A DNA stretch of 64,000 nt from Ochotona curzoniae (lineage: Eukaryota; Chordata; Mammalia; Lagomorpha; Ochotonidae), in the NCBI RefSeq assembly GCF_017591425.1, contig NW_024466459.1, positions 5,890,001-5,954,000 on the forward strand, read 5' to 3'. The translations under genes were made by a program, and so were the position numbers. Positions 35,578-46,842 of the stretch are shown in pieces. The notes beneath the pieces were generated by a model. It searched no databases, was not told the origin of the DNA, and saw nothing but the letters and a program-made list of their open reading frames with translations. Positions within the stretch are counted from its first letter, which is position 1. Each line of letters begins with the position of its first letter.

Positions 35578-35882
35578 CCAGCAGATGTTACGGCCACCTG
35601 CAAAAGGAGCATCCTCTACAGGTTCCAATCCCTGCTGCTTCACTTCCTATTCAGCTTCCTGCTAAAGTGCCTGGGAAAGCAGCATAAAAATGGCCCGAGT
35701 GCTTTGATAGGTGGCCCCATGTGGGAGCTCCTATTGAAAGGCCTGGCTTCTGACTTAGGTCTGGCCTATTCCCAAAGATCGTGGCTATTTGGGGAGTGAA
35801 TCGGTTCATAGAGAATCTATCTCTCTCTCTTTATGTCTTCCTCCTCTCACGGCACCTCTGTCTTTTAAATAAAAATAATAAC
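35578..35882 (+). mobile_element. Old CSINE
   Basis: 'GGTTCCAATCCCTGCTGC' (B-box region), 'CAGCTTCCTGCTAAAGTGCC', 'GCCCGAGTGCTTTGATAGG', 'TATTTGGGGAGTGAATCGG' and ending 'TGTCTTTTAAATAAAAATAATAAC'. The head is eroded next to the poly-T tract. Confidence 0.78.
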
Positions 35883-36459
35883 AAAAATCTTCGAACAAAT
35901 ATAGAGGATGGAATAATAGCTATGGGAAAAACAGAAAAACCAAAGTGATGGGAACGGAACAAGTACACTTCTCAGGAAACTACTGATGCAAATCCAACAG
36001 ATACATAAGCACAGGTGAGAGACACAGTGAATGCAGCTGCCTGATTTGCATAAGCAAATCATCTCACGTACAATATCGGAAGTGACTGATCTTGTTAAAG
36101 AGGTGACAGAAGGCTGAGACCAAATATCATCATTATTAGCCTTTTAAGTAGAGTGACTCACGTACATGACTCCTCTCAAAACATAAATAAAAATCAACTC
36201 ATCTCCTGCGCTGAAGGATGCACAGCCACTCATCTTGCAAAGGCTATTTCCCTTGAGATCTCTGGAGCATCAGGTTCACGCCTTCCCAAGGGCAGACACA
36301 GATCCCTACGTTGTTATACGCTGTGTGTGTCTGCAGAAGCATGCATAGACACACTTCTGATATCAAAAGGATCCACTTTCAACAACTGACTGATGATTAG
36401 AGCTCCCCCAAAGTCAAGTTCAAGAAAGCGAATGTGTTGCTAAGAATAAGGGCACAGAG
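35883..36459. other. Unassigned non-coding DNA
   Basis: No repeat recognised. It contains a perfect 8-bp-arm inverted repeat, TGATTTGC-ATAA-GCAAATCA, at 36042-36061. Confidence 0.5.
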
Positions 36460-36690
36460 CGTGGACCAGAGGTGCAAATCTCCCCCCCGCCACGTCCCTG
36501 CTCCCCCTTCCGTGTGCGGTTTCTCTCTGCCCGGGCCTTCCCTGCAGAGCCGCCGTCACCTGCGGAAATGGCCAGGCTCTGCTCGGAGCACCAGGCCGTC
36601 TCCCAGAGTCCTTGCGCAGCCGAATGGAGCCGGAGGCTTGATCCCGCAGCCCCTCTGCACAGGCTTCTTTTCACCACCTTCCGTTTATAC
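36460..36690. promoter_or_regulatory. Short CpG-dense, GC-rich patch
   Basis: I count about 14 CpGs in the 185 bp at 36478-36662. GC is roughly two thirds and CpG is close to the frequency expected from base composition, whereas flanking DNA is AT-rich and CpG-poor. It does not look like a SINE. It could be a small CpG island, an orphan promoter or enhancer. Open frames on both strands (130 and 139 codons) extend across it but are of the kind that GC-rich DNA produces by lack of stops. No TATA box or clear exon is evident. Confidence 0.4.
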
Positions 36691-37349
36691 AAAGACTGGC
36701 TTATCCCACTTTTTTCCCTGTTGCCTTTGCAATGAAAAGCTCTCCACGCGCAGCCTAATAAAATCCTGTGCCTGCCCCACCCCCATCCCAAAAACCCCTG
36801 CCAAAAAAAAGAGTGGGGAGACTTAAACCTGGAACTCATTTAGCTAAAGGGACTTTAGTTAACAAGAAAGTTACCCATCATGAACTGCAGGTAACACCTC
36901 CCGTGATCCTAAATCCATTAGCCGGAGTCCCAGTCCAGGCTGAGTTTGATTTTATGAACTGTGAGGTTGCGATGTTGAAAGTCTGCAAATTGGACATAAA
37001 TTGGACGCAAAAGACTGGGGGAGCCTAGTGATTTTCTTTCTATTGGTGCAACAGGCTTTGGCTCTTACTAGAGATCCCTGTAATTGGGAGCAGAGACAGG
37101 GATGAGTGCCCGTGTCTGTACGTCTCTCAATTCAAGAATTCTCCCTCAAAAAAAAAAAAAGTTTGACTCTAACTCAAGTGGCTCTATCGAGAACAATTAT
37201 GTTCTACCAAGTGAGCTGCTGATAATTGCACTGAAGAATTAGAGCGAAGAATGCTATGATGGGTGTGGTTGTATGCACACGCAGATCCGTGTGCAGTGAC
37301 ACAAACACACTGCCTATGACAGAAAAGTGGCTTTCTGTGGCTTGCTTAA
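36691..37349. other. Unassigned non-coding DNA
   Basis: Contains a poly-A run (37148-37160). No repeat recognised. Confidence 0.5.
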
Positions 37350-37672
37350 GCTGTTTGGCCAATGCTGCTGGCCTGTTTGTATGCCAGCATTGGGTGTGAG
37401 TCCTGGCTTGACTTCCAATTGCTCCACTTCCAGTTCAGCTCCCTGCTAATGTACCCAGGAAGGCAAGGCAAGAGGACGAAAGCTCTTATGTCCCTGTCAC
37501 CAAAGTGGGAGACCCAGAGGGAATGCCAGGCTAGTGGCTTCAGCCTGGCCCGGCCCTGGCCATTGTGCACACGTCGGGGGACTGAACCAGAACATGGGAG
37601 ATAAGTTTCTCTGTCGCTCTCATTCCCACATTCTCTGTAGCTCTGTCTTTCAAATGAGCAAAAAAATCTTAA
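37350..37672 (+). mobile_element. CSINE, older type, nearly full length
   Basis: 'TGTTTGGCCAATGCTGCTGGCCTG' head, 'GAGTCCTGGCTTGACTTCCAATTGCTCC', 'CAGCTCCCTGCTAATGTACCCAGGAAGGCA', 'GGCCCGGCCCTGGCCATTGTG' and tail 'GTAGCTCTGTCTTTCAAATGAGC'. The TTTCAAAT tail marks the older subtype. Confidence 0.82.
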
Positions 37673-38830
37673 CAAATAACTTCCACATTTTATTATTTTT
37701 TCGTAAAAACAAACTATGTGCAATGTTCTGTTATTTAAAGAAATTATAGATTTTCTATGTTAATGCCCTAGTAGCCATTCTCTATGAGGGAATTTTTATT
37801 TCACTGAAGAAAAGTAGAAAAAACGAAATTGAAATCCAAAGCAAACATCACAATATTTAATATCTCTTTTACCTGGGTAGTGGATGCACAGTTCTTTGGA
37901 CTTCTATTAAACACGTTGCAATTTTAAAGATGCAAATGGCCTTATCTCTCTCTCCAAGTACTTGCCCTGTATTTGAGCTACAGCTGAGATGCCTCAAGTG
38001 TTTCTCAAAGCAACCAAGGAAGATGCCTTTGCTGCAACATCAAAGCGTGTGCTTCTTACATGCTCACAACGAACCTGCTCAGACAACAGGTGCCGGTGGA
38101 CTGCTCAGTGGACAGGTGGCATTCCTTTCCCCTTTGTTGACGTATCTGAGCATCTCCATTGAGTGTCAGAAAGATAGAACTGTTTCCTCCCAGACACTGT
38201 GCGTCTCTGAAGCCCAACTTAGCAAGACGTGGCACTGGCATCCTTTTCTTCACTTGGATAACACAGCTCTAGTAATTTTTGTATTAATATGTAAGCTAGA
38301 GTTAGGATTCTACAGTAATGATTATTTTCCCTTTGAGCATATGGGGTTTTAGTAAAATATCTCTTGCAACTGTCACTCCTCTGCCATCCTCCATGGTGAA
38401 GACACGATGTCAGGTAGAACAATCGTGGACTCCTTGCTGAAGCAAGAGGCATCTTTTGTCCCTGGGCAACTGAGCTTGCATTCAGTGACCAAACTTTCTC
38501 TTTTCCCTTCTCATTGCGTTTCTCCCTAAAGGCTTCCTAAGGCCTCCTATCAATAAATTTCTTGTTGTAAGTGACCACAGTTTGGGTTTAAGTCAGGCTC
38601 TCTACTCAGCCAGGAAATATACTCCACATAATCTTGCAAAAACACGTGGGCAGCTTGAAACAGGAACAAGCTGGAGTCTGGGAGGCCAATACAGAAGGAA
38701 GCCAGTGCAAGCCATCGGACACACTTCCATTTTCACATTCCATCATCGAAGTCTATGTTAGTGATGGATTGTGGATGATCTATGAGGGATGTATTATATC
38801 TGCAATGTGATAGTATTTCCCAGTACTTCA

Positions 38831-38832
<2 letters not shown>
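37673..38832. other. Unassigned non-coding DNA
   Basis: Unique-looking; open frames here (such as 37930-38352, +) match no domain known to me. Confidence 0.5.

Positions 38833-38872
<40 letters not shown>
38833..38872. repeat. (CA)n microsatellite
   Basis: Uninterrupted (CA)20. Confidence 0.98.
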
Positions 38873-38876
<4 letters not shown>

Positions 38877-38951
38877 AATATAATTAAAAACGGTCTTGAT
38901 ATCAGTGTCTCTTGGTTACCTGCTCTCTCTATGGTATACTCGAGGGATGAC

Positions 38952-39230
38952 TGTTTGGTGTGGCTGTAAATACCCCACTTGGGATAACCACATCCATGCT
39001 GGAGCACCGAGATTCAGTCCTTGCTCTCGATTACTGCTTCCTGCTGATGCGCAGTCGGGGAGGCAGCAGAGGAAGCTCACTTATTTCCATTCTCCACACC
39101 TGTGTGGGTGACTTGAGTTGATTCTCAGTTCTTTGCTCTTTGGCCAATCTCCAGCTGTTTGGGGGCATTTGGGGAATGACCTTGAACATGAAATCCATCT
39201 CTCTCTCTCTTCCCTTCCACCATGCTTAAA
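38952..39230 (+). mobile_element. Old CSINE
   Basis: 'TGTTTGGTGTGGCTGTAAATACC' head, 'GCACCGAGATTCAGTCCTTGCTC', 'TGCTTCCTGCTGATGCGCAGTCGGGGAGGCAGCAG', 'TCTCCAGCTGTTTGGGGGCATTTGGGGAATGA' and a CTCTCTCTCTTCCC tail. Confidence 0.72.
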
Positions 39231-40407
39231 ATCATTTCAAACTGATTCCTCCAAATCCACGGTCATCTTCCTAAAGCAAAACTCTTGGGCAGATGTGGGA
39301 GATGAGAAAACGACCCCGAGGGACTAGATGATTAGCCTAGCGTTGCAAACAATTCATTGTTACCTCCTGTACATGTGCCATTGCCTATTTAACGCAACCA
39401 CCTACATGTCTTACCCACAACAGCTGTTTATAAACTCTGCTGAGTCAAAGCAATGTTCAAACCAAGGAAAGCAACGATCAACACCTCAATTCACTGGTCA
39501 AATCACCTTCTATCATCATCTATTAAAATTTGGAGTCCTACAGCAAAGCTTCTTTAGGATCTCACGAGTGAGATTATGTTACTGTTGGTTACTGGCATGG
39601 TTCGAGGGAGACGAGATATTAATAATTAGCACTACAATGTTACCTTGAAGTGAGTATAAATTATTTTGTTTTATTCCATTATTAGAAGAGCTAGCATTGT
39701 AAAGTAGATACTGTTCTAAAATCTCATTTGCAAACAAGTTAGATCTCTGGTTTTGTTTGTTCACAGATTTTGATGGCGCATGTTGGAATTCAGGGTGTAA
39801 GAGGAAAGAAAATAAATTATTGTGTGAGTGGCCTATAGTACAACATCCATATGCAAGTCTCTGCTTTCTTTCAAGCGAGGTTTGCACGTTTAATCTCTCC
39901 AGCACAAGGAATAAGCCTGGATTTTTATGTGTTAAATTTTCAGATAGCCGCACTTGGAAAAAAGGACAGAGAAGACAGAATGGTGTGGTTACTCCCAGTC
40001 TTTGGTATACGTATGTGGTTAGCTCAAGTTCACTTACCCTGCGCACTGAACAATTAGTTGCCATAAAGCAAAATCTAAAACAAACCAACAAACAAAGCTT
40101 CTCTAGTGCTTTCAATTACCATCACCACTATCGCCAGAAAAACAGTCAGATGCTCCAAAATCGTTTCCTTACACCATTTGGGGGGAGGGATTAGATGTCA
40201 AGTAGGTCTGGTTTTCTTTCTATGCTTTGGGAAAATGAAGAAATGCTATACACAGAGAAGAAGAAACCGTTTCATTTCTTTCTCGCCTTGACATTGACAA
40301 AGCAAAGTCAACCAGTAAAGGTGGCACCTTGAAAGAAAGATCCATCAACATCTACAACAGTGTTATGCACTGGCATTTCATGTTGTGCCACATGCAGTTG
40401 AAAGCTT
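39231..40407. other. Unassigned non-coding DNA
   Basis: No repeat recognised. Long open frames overlap on opposite strands (39579-40115 minus, 178 codons; 39757-40194 plus, 145 codons). Neither has a domain, signal peptide or codon pattern that would support a gene. Confidence 0.5.
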
Positions 40408-40433
40408 TCTCTCTCTCTCTCTCTCTCTCTCTT
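40408..40433. repeat. (CT)n microsatellite
   Basis: About 13 CT units followed by TTTATATATG. Confidence 0.95.
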
Positions 40434-43400
40434 TATATATGAAATGCATTTTATTTACTTCATGTTTCTGTCCCTCAAACGGAAATGCAGTGTTCCCTTC
40501 TGACTCAAGGCAATTGGAAAGGAATTAACTGTTACGAGAAGTCGACATTACAAACACTTCAAGCTTCTTCATAAGAAGTGGACAATTGTCTAAGCAATTG
40601 CGAGCTCAAGTCGTGGTAAAGTGAAATTGAGTCCTCTGCTGCAGGGTGTAAACTGAGTAACTTCAGTGGCTCAGGAAGGCATTTTCACTTCCGCTTATTT
40701 ATTGATTATATTTCCTGAACCCTCCAATGGCAGCAAAAGCCTGAAGGCACAGTCATGGATGGCCAAATATGCTACCTCGGAAGGCATCTTTTTATCTATT
40801 TATTTATTTTTCTTTCTGCATCTTACAGAGCCATGTGAATACAGGAAAAACTCCCAGCGAGCAATCATTGCGTTGGTTGAGCCATATTATGGGCTGTTGA
40901 TGTGCTTCTATATGGATTTTTCATCACCCTGAAAACACTAGAGACCAACTTCCATGAGCATAATGTGTATTTGATTGGGACATTATTGGGCCTTTGTCAT
41001 CATAGCACAAGCTGTACTTGTGGCTGAATTAAGTCAAGAGTATTACAGAATAAGAATGAACATGTGGGGGAAAAAAAAGGAATAAAGCTGTTTGGACTTT
41101 TTTTTTTTCTTACCACACATGTTAGTGACTTTCGACAATTTGAAGCTGTTATTTAATTCTTAGACGCTGTAGCACTAGGGTAGAGCAGGTGGGATTGTAA
41201 TATCCACACTGAGATAGAACGGAAATGACACGGCTCTCTAGGACTTGTCATGAACCCAGTTTTCCCTTATTATTTCATTGAATACATTTTTAGACCCTGC
41301 TTCTCTTTCTGCACCTTCTGGAACTCCCATAACTCTTGTATTTAGCCTTTAGTTGTGTATCTTAATTCTTGAATATATTTTTAGTTTGACCCAGCTAACT
41401 CCCACGTTTGTTAGTGTGACAAGAAATATCTTCCAATTCTGCAGTATCTGTTAGCTGCAACACCACATTGTTGTCTCTGGTGCTTTCTCATGTCCACCGA
41501 TCTTCGGGGGCCCCTCTGACCTTGGCCTGTACTCTTCTATTTCCTGGAAAGTGCCTTCTCTGCTTCCGCCTGGCTAATGAGTCTCTGTCTGTTTAAACGT
41601 GTCCTTATCCTTGTTCTGCATCTTGATTCTCCAAAACAGTATTTTCAAAGTTGCATGCTCATTGCTTGCAAACATGCATATGCACCTAACTCCGTGGACA
41701 CCATGTAGTTTCTGTCCCTTAAAAATAGATCAGACTCTATAATCTGTTTTAAAATCTCTTGCACAATATTGTTAGATTCTGAACATTTTCCTATGCATGG
41801 AATACTTTTCTGTATTATAAGAAGTGTTGGTATCCATATTATTTTAGTTATCTAACTGTATCTTTCCAAAATGTTTACAGGTGTACTACAGTGGACCAGA
41901 ACTAAGGCTATTGCTAAATATTTTCGTTTTCTACAGTATTCAGGGTGTATCAAATGACTGCCCAAGTACTAAAAAAAAATAATTGTTATTTCCACCTATT
42001 AATGCTATTCTTGAATTAATAATCAGTAGCGATGCACCATTTCATTGTCTGCACTGAAGGAAAACACCCAACTATTGCACGCAAAGCAAGTATTCCTTTT
42101 GTTTCCTTATAATTGTGGACACTCTCTTCACTTTTCCAACTTTGATTTTGTAGGCTACTATGTATAAAATGCATGGCATCAATGATTGATGCAAAACTAT
42201 GCAAGATTTTTTAATGATTTAGCAGTGCATTATTGAAATTAGATATTATTTTTATGAGCAATACATTTTTAAATGTAAGGTCAATTCTTCATCAAATCTG
42301 TTAAGTATGTCCTTTGTGGAAACAATATATATACCTAAGGTTGGACTTAGAAGTAGAAAGATTTTCAAAAGCCAAAATAAGTGTCTCTGGTCATAGGGAA
42401 GTAGCAGAACTTGGCGGAAAAAGAAAAAAAAAACCTTGAGATTGGTCTTACTTATGTTGGGGATTGTAAGCAACCAATCTCAGAAGTGGTATAAACCAGT
42501 CCTTCTGTGGCAATGAGAAAAGAGCTAAGCCTGAGGTCAAAATGAGAACAGTGTTTTTTCCTCAATAAATCTAATTACTTGAATCATTGGATTATTTTAA
42601 GAACTGAAAAAAATACCCACCTACAATGTCAATAGAGTCATACTAAAATAAAATCCCCAAAATAAAAATGAAAATCCATTACGTCTCTCAGGAGTTAACG
42701 GTAGCATCTTGCTGTTCTATGCATTAGTGCGAACAGGTGGCATCTAACTACAGAATGCCGAAGGGAGAGAGAATGTTGCTCAGGACCATCGCTCTCCTGG
42801 GGACACAAAGCACAGTTAGCGGTGAGAAAAACTCAGACACTCCTCTTTCCACACGTACGTGAAACACTGTGTTTGTTACAGGGCCTGCTTGAGCATCTTG
42901 ACATTGTTGTGAGAGAGTCAAGGTGATAAGACTTCATTATATCCTTTCAAATACTGGATCACTTTTATGAATCCTAAACCGATATTTGAAGAATAATCTG
43001 TTTTCTGGATTTTCAAATCCCACACATTTTCTTTCTGCAATATTTCTGTAGTGAGATCGGACTGGAAAATTAAAGAAAATAAACATTCAAATGAAAAACA
43101 GTTAGCACTCGTTGGATCTTTTGGTAAGTGAGGAGCGGGGTGTGTTCAGAGCCAAGTTCCTCTAGAATTTTGAAGAGAAACATGAAAACATTTCCGTTTA
43201 ACTTTCGGCTTATAATTAATTTAGGACCACTAACATTATTTGGGGAAACAACAAAACTATTCCACAGCATCTCAATCCCCCTCTAGGAGAGTGTCCAAAA
43301 TAAATGCTTGATACCATGTTATGAAATACATTTCTAAGAAAATCTTGGCACTTTTTCTTGGATTTCCATCACCATATACTAAAGAAAATCTTCAACAAAA

Positions 43401-44329
43401 CCACACAGGTACCAGCTGAGGAAAAGTTTAAAAAAAAAATAATGTGAAAACCTAAGGACCCGAAGAGCATTTTTCAGCGAGTTACTTGGCAATAGCCACA
43501 TGTTCTATATTAGCCAATAGATGTTTGGAATAGCATCATTTTAGACTTATTTTCCTAATGATACTACTTTCCGGGTCCGTGTCTGTTTCTCTGTATTTCT
43601 TCCATTTCTCTTCCTCCCCTTGTTTATATGTTAAATCAATATTTCCAACAGAATCATCCTAAACACAGTAGCCTTGCCAGCATTTCAGGATCTTAGACCT
43701 GCTTTACAATACTGCTTGAAAAAATCATAATGTTAATATTTCTTTAATAATACTGATTCCATTGTTATGCATTTTTTACAGATACACATCAGGGAAAAAA
43801 TTGTTTAAAAAGGAATTATTCAGAGAAAAGACTTAAAATGTGTATAAAACAGATATTTTTCTGTATCTGAAGAAAAATATCCAGGTATTTCTTAGCAAGA
43901 AAGAGTTGCACCTAGGGTGTCTGCAGATAAGAGAGACAAAAGTAGGAAATAGATCAGAAGCATTCAAGCAATCATATTTCTAAAATTACAATTATGTACC
44001 ATCTTTATATTAAAAAGGCTTATGGGCTCTTTGAATATCTGTCGGGGACCCGGAGATTTATGAAACCAGAGTCTGTCCCTGAGCCCTGAGAATGAGTTTA
44101 GAAATGTCATTTACTTCAGAATGATTTGGGAATGTCATCCAAGGTACCCCAAAGGGGAGCCTGGTGGTCTCAGTCTTTGTTTTCTTCCTCTTAAGCCCTT
44201 TCTGGTCCTCCCCTACGGGTGGGGATGGACATCCACATGCAGTGGTCTGACTCTTGTATGTGTGGAACATTCTCTCTGGGGGCATCCCCTGGCCAACAGA
44301 CCTTTCATACCTTAATTACTGTCATTCTT
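40434..44329. other. Repeat-poor block of 3.9 kb
   Basis: No interspersed repeat is confidently recognised. 41270-41720 has text loosely like antisense LINE sequence (CTTCTGGAACTCCCATAA) but not enough to call. 40810-40828 resembles a splice acceptor. A SOX-POU-like word, CATTGTTATGCATTT, lies at 43759-43773. Confidence 0.4.
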
Positions 44330-45450
44330 GCCTTCCTGTCTTCACTATCACCTTTGACAACTGTGACATTCTTGTGGATGGATCATCCAATAACCTAATA
44401 GCGCCATTGCTTTAGCTCCTATCGTATGTCTTCATTCATTCTATTTCAATGCGCGTTGACTCGATTCCATAATACTACATTACTAATACTGATTCTAAAA
44501 TATTGACAATCTATGAACTACAGATGTTTAGCTTACTCTAGTATGCCATCAATATAGCCAAATATCGAAAGCCTTGTGGTTTTATGATCCATCAAAATCC
44601 CTTTGACTCTGTGGCATCTCCCCTCGTCACCCATTTATGTTTTGTCTAGCACTACACTCATCCCATTAAGTGCTCCCATACTTCTACAATCACCACTACC
44701 CGCTAGATAACCTAGTTAACTACTTAACATGACTGCATTGGAGAGCCTGAAATTTTCTTGCAGTAACATGACAAATTCATGATCTCAAATCCCAGATGAT
44801 CCCTTATGTCCCCAGCGATCTCAGCATTTAATTCTATCATTTGTTTCACAGATGTCTTTTTCCCACCATCTCTATCTAGACATCTTCAGCACCTTCATTC
44901 CCTACTCCCCCCTGAAAACTTCATTCAAATATCACAAAGCAGTTCCTGTTAGAACTGTTGTCTGTCTCACCACAACCACACCTGCATCTAGATCACCTCT
45001 TGTGACTAATTTCTCTGTAAAACATGTGAACTTTGATTTTCCTTATTTAATGTCCTTTGTGTACTCTGGACCCACATTGGATCAACTCCCCTTTATCTTC
45101 TTAGAATTTCAGAAGTTTCTCCTTTCCTTCCCACTGTCCCTACTATTCATTCTTATGACTCATTCCCATTATGATCCAGACATGCTTTGAACTTGGCCGT
45201 CCTTAAGCTGAAGTGCCTAGGGCCACATGCGCCCCATCACTAACTGTTCCACTTCTCCAGTTCTTTGACTGACAGCACTCATCCAAGGGATTGTCTGTAA
45301 TCTGTGTTCCTGCTTCTTCAAAAACGACTATCTGTTCACTCCACTTGGACTTTGGTCTTCCTTACTGCTCATGTTATTGTTATAACAAGTTAATCCTTTC
45401 AAATATGATGCTCAATTTTTGCTGTTGATGGTAAATCACCTTTCAGTATC
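44330..45450 (+). mobile_element. Possible ancient LINE (L2/CR1-like) stretch
   Basis: A C/T-leaning, A-rich strand. 44355-44400 (ACAACTGTGACATTCTTGTGGATGGATCATCCAATAACCTAAT) resembles the endonuclease-coding 'GDFN...' text of CR1/L2-type LINEs in mammals. Further down 'CTTCATTCAAATATCACAAAGCAGTTCCTG' resembles their 3' region text (CAGCTCAAATGTCACTTCCT). It is far too decayed to code. This is a weak assignment from pattern memory. Confidence 0.3.
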
Positions 45451-46091
45451 GACTCACAAAGAATAATGTTGCTTGTTGAAGCATCCTGTTCTTTGGGATA
45501 TTTTTCCAACACCAACATCCAAATGGTTTAATCCCCTGCCCCAATCTTGAACTTACCTCCCTTCTTCCTATTTTACTTCTTCCTCTCTTTAATTGGACCT
45601 CAAAACTACAGGAGTTGTCAGAAGCCCCACAGTCAGACTTGGTATTTTGTGGTTTCACTGAACACTGGGCAGATTTAACTTACTATTCTCATGGTTGAAA
45701 ATATTTTCTAAACTATAAGGAGCCTCAAGTTTCTTTCTCTAAATCTGTGCCTTAAGCATGAATGTGACACACCTGATTGCCTATTTGAGAGTCCACTAGA
45801 ACGTGTTACCATCTCAACACAAAGTGACTCCAGGCAAAACATTGATCTTCACCTACAAATTTGCGTTAATCATTTTGTTAAGCCAGTATGACTACCAAAT
45901 TTATGATACAAATAGTTTAAGACTTTCCACTCGTTCTGCTCCCCTTCATGCAAAACATGAACTCAATGAAAAAAAATCATGCCAGCTCTGTCTCAAAACA
46001 TTTTGAAAGTTCAAATATTTCTTATCATTGCACTGTCAAATAACATGGCACCACGTCAGAGTCATCTCCTAACTTTATTCTGACCATCTTT
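45451..46091. other. Unassigned non-coding DNA
   Basis: Nothing recognised. Confidence 0.5.
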
Positions 46092-46443
46092 CTTTAAAAA
46101 TAAAGATGTATTTATTTTTATTCAAAAGATAGACTTTTAGAGAGAAAGATCTTCTACCCATTGGTTCACTCTCCAGGTGGCCACAACAGCCAGAGTTGAG
46201 CCATTCCGAAACCAGGAGCCAAGAGCCAGGAGCCAAGAGCCAGGAGCTAAGAGCCAGGAGCCTCTTCCAGATCTCCCTCACAGGTATAGTGTCTCAAGAC
46301 TTTAGGCTGTCCTTCACTTCCTTCCCAATCCACAAACAGGAAGTTGGATGGGAAGTGGAGCAGCCAGGACACACACTGGCACCCAGATGGGATCATGGAA
46401 TGTACAAGGAGAGAATTTAGCCACTGAGCCATCATGCTGTGCC
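46092..46443 (-). mobile_element. CSINE with internal 14-bp tandem repeat
   Basis: Reversed tail 'AAAGATGTATTTATTTTTATTCAAAAGATAGAC', 'CCATTGGTTCACTCTCCAGGTGGCC', 'CCACAAACAGGAAGTTGGATGGGAAGTGGAGCAGCC' and the reversed head 'AGCCACTGAGCCATCATGCTGTGCCC'. Full length plus the extra tandem units. Confidence 0.9.
46212..46262 (+). repeat. 14-bp tandem repeat, about 3.6 copies
   Basis: CCAGGAGCCAAGAG at 46212-46225 and 46226-46239, CCAGGAGCTAAGAG at 46240-46253, then CCAGGAGCC. It lies inside the SINE. Confidence 0.97.
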
Positions 46444-46479
46444 CTCTGATAAGCTTTCTAACTGCCCTTACACCCATAC

Positions 46480-46842
46480 TTTTTCTTAAGATCTATTTAG
46501 TTGAAAATCATAGCTCAAGAGGACTGGGGGGAGGAGGGCAGGAATAGAGGGAAGGAGAGACAAACAGAATCAGAATGAGAAATAAAAGATTTCTATATCT
46601 TCTGGTTTATTCCACAGATGATTATAATGAGAGTGCTGGACCAGTCAAAGCCAGGGACCAGACACTTCTGGTAGGTCTGCTATGGATACATGGACCTGCG
46701 TACTTGGGCCGTTTTGCACTGGTGTTCCCACTTCATTAGCAGGGGGTTAATCAGAAGTAAAACAACTGGAACATGAGCTGGTGCCCACGTGGAATTCCAG
46801 CATCACAGAGAGTGGCTTTACTTGCTATGAAACATCCACCCC
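46480..46842 (-). mobile_element. Old CSINE
   Basis: Reversed tail 'TTCTTAAGATCTATTTAGTTGAAAATCATAG' with a purine-rich expansion (46520-46600), 'TGGTTTATTCCACAGATGA', 'GTTCCCACTTCATTAGCAGGGGGTTAATCAGAAGTAAAAC' and 'TGGTGCCCACGTGGAATTCCAGC'. Head to tail with the previous minus-strand SINE. Confidence 0.68.

Noticed and set aside
35239..35643. 134-codon frame with a Lys/Arg/Glu-rich centre
   Set aside because: The charged region is the translation of the pyrimidine tract.
36420..36839. 139- and 130-codon open frames across the CpG-dense patch
   Set aside because: GC-rich DNA lacks stop codons by chance; the peptides are low-complexity Ser/Pro/Arg-rich and both strands are open.
38833..38872. 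CRISPR-like or regulatory repeat
   Set aside because: It is a plain (CA)20 microsatellite; no spacer-repeat pattern occurs anywhere in the window.
39579..40194. Overlapping long open frames on opposite strands (178 and 145 codons)
   Set aside because: Neither shows coding composition or a known family. Openness on both strands at once points to base composition, not selection.
41270..41720. Antisense LINE fragment
   Set aside because: Only one short phrase (CTTCTGGAACTCCCATAA) resembles known repeat text, which is too little to call.
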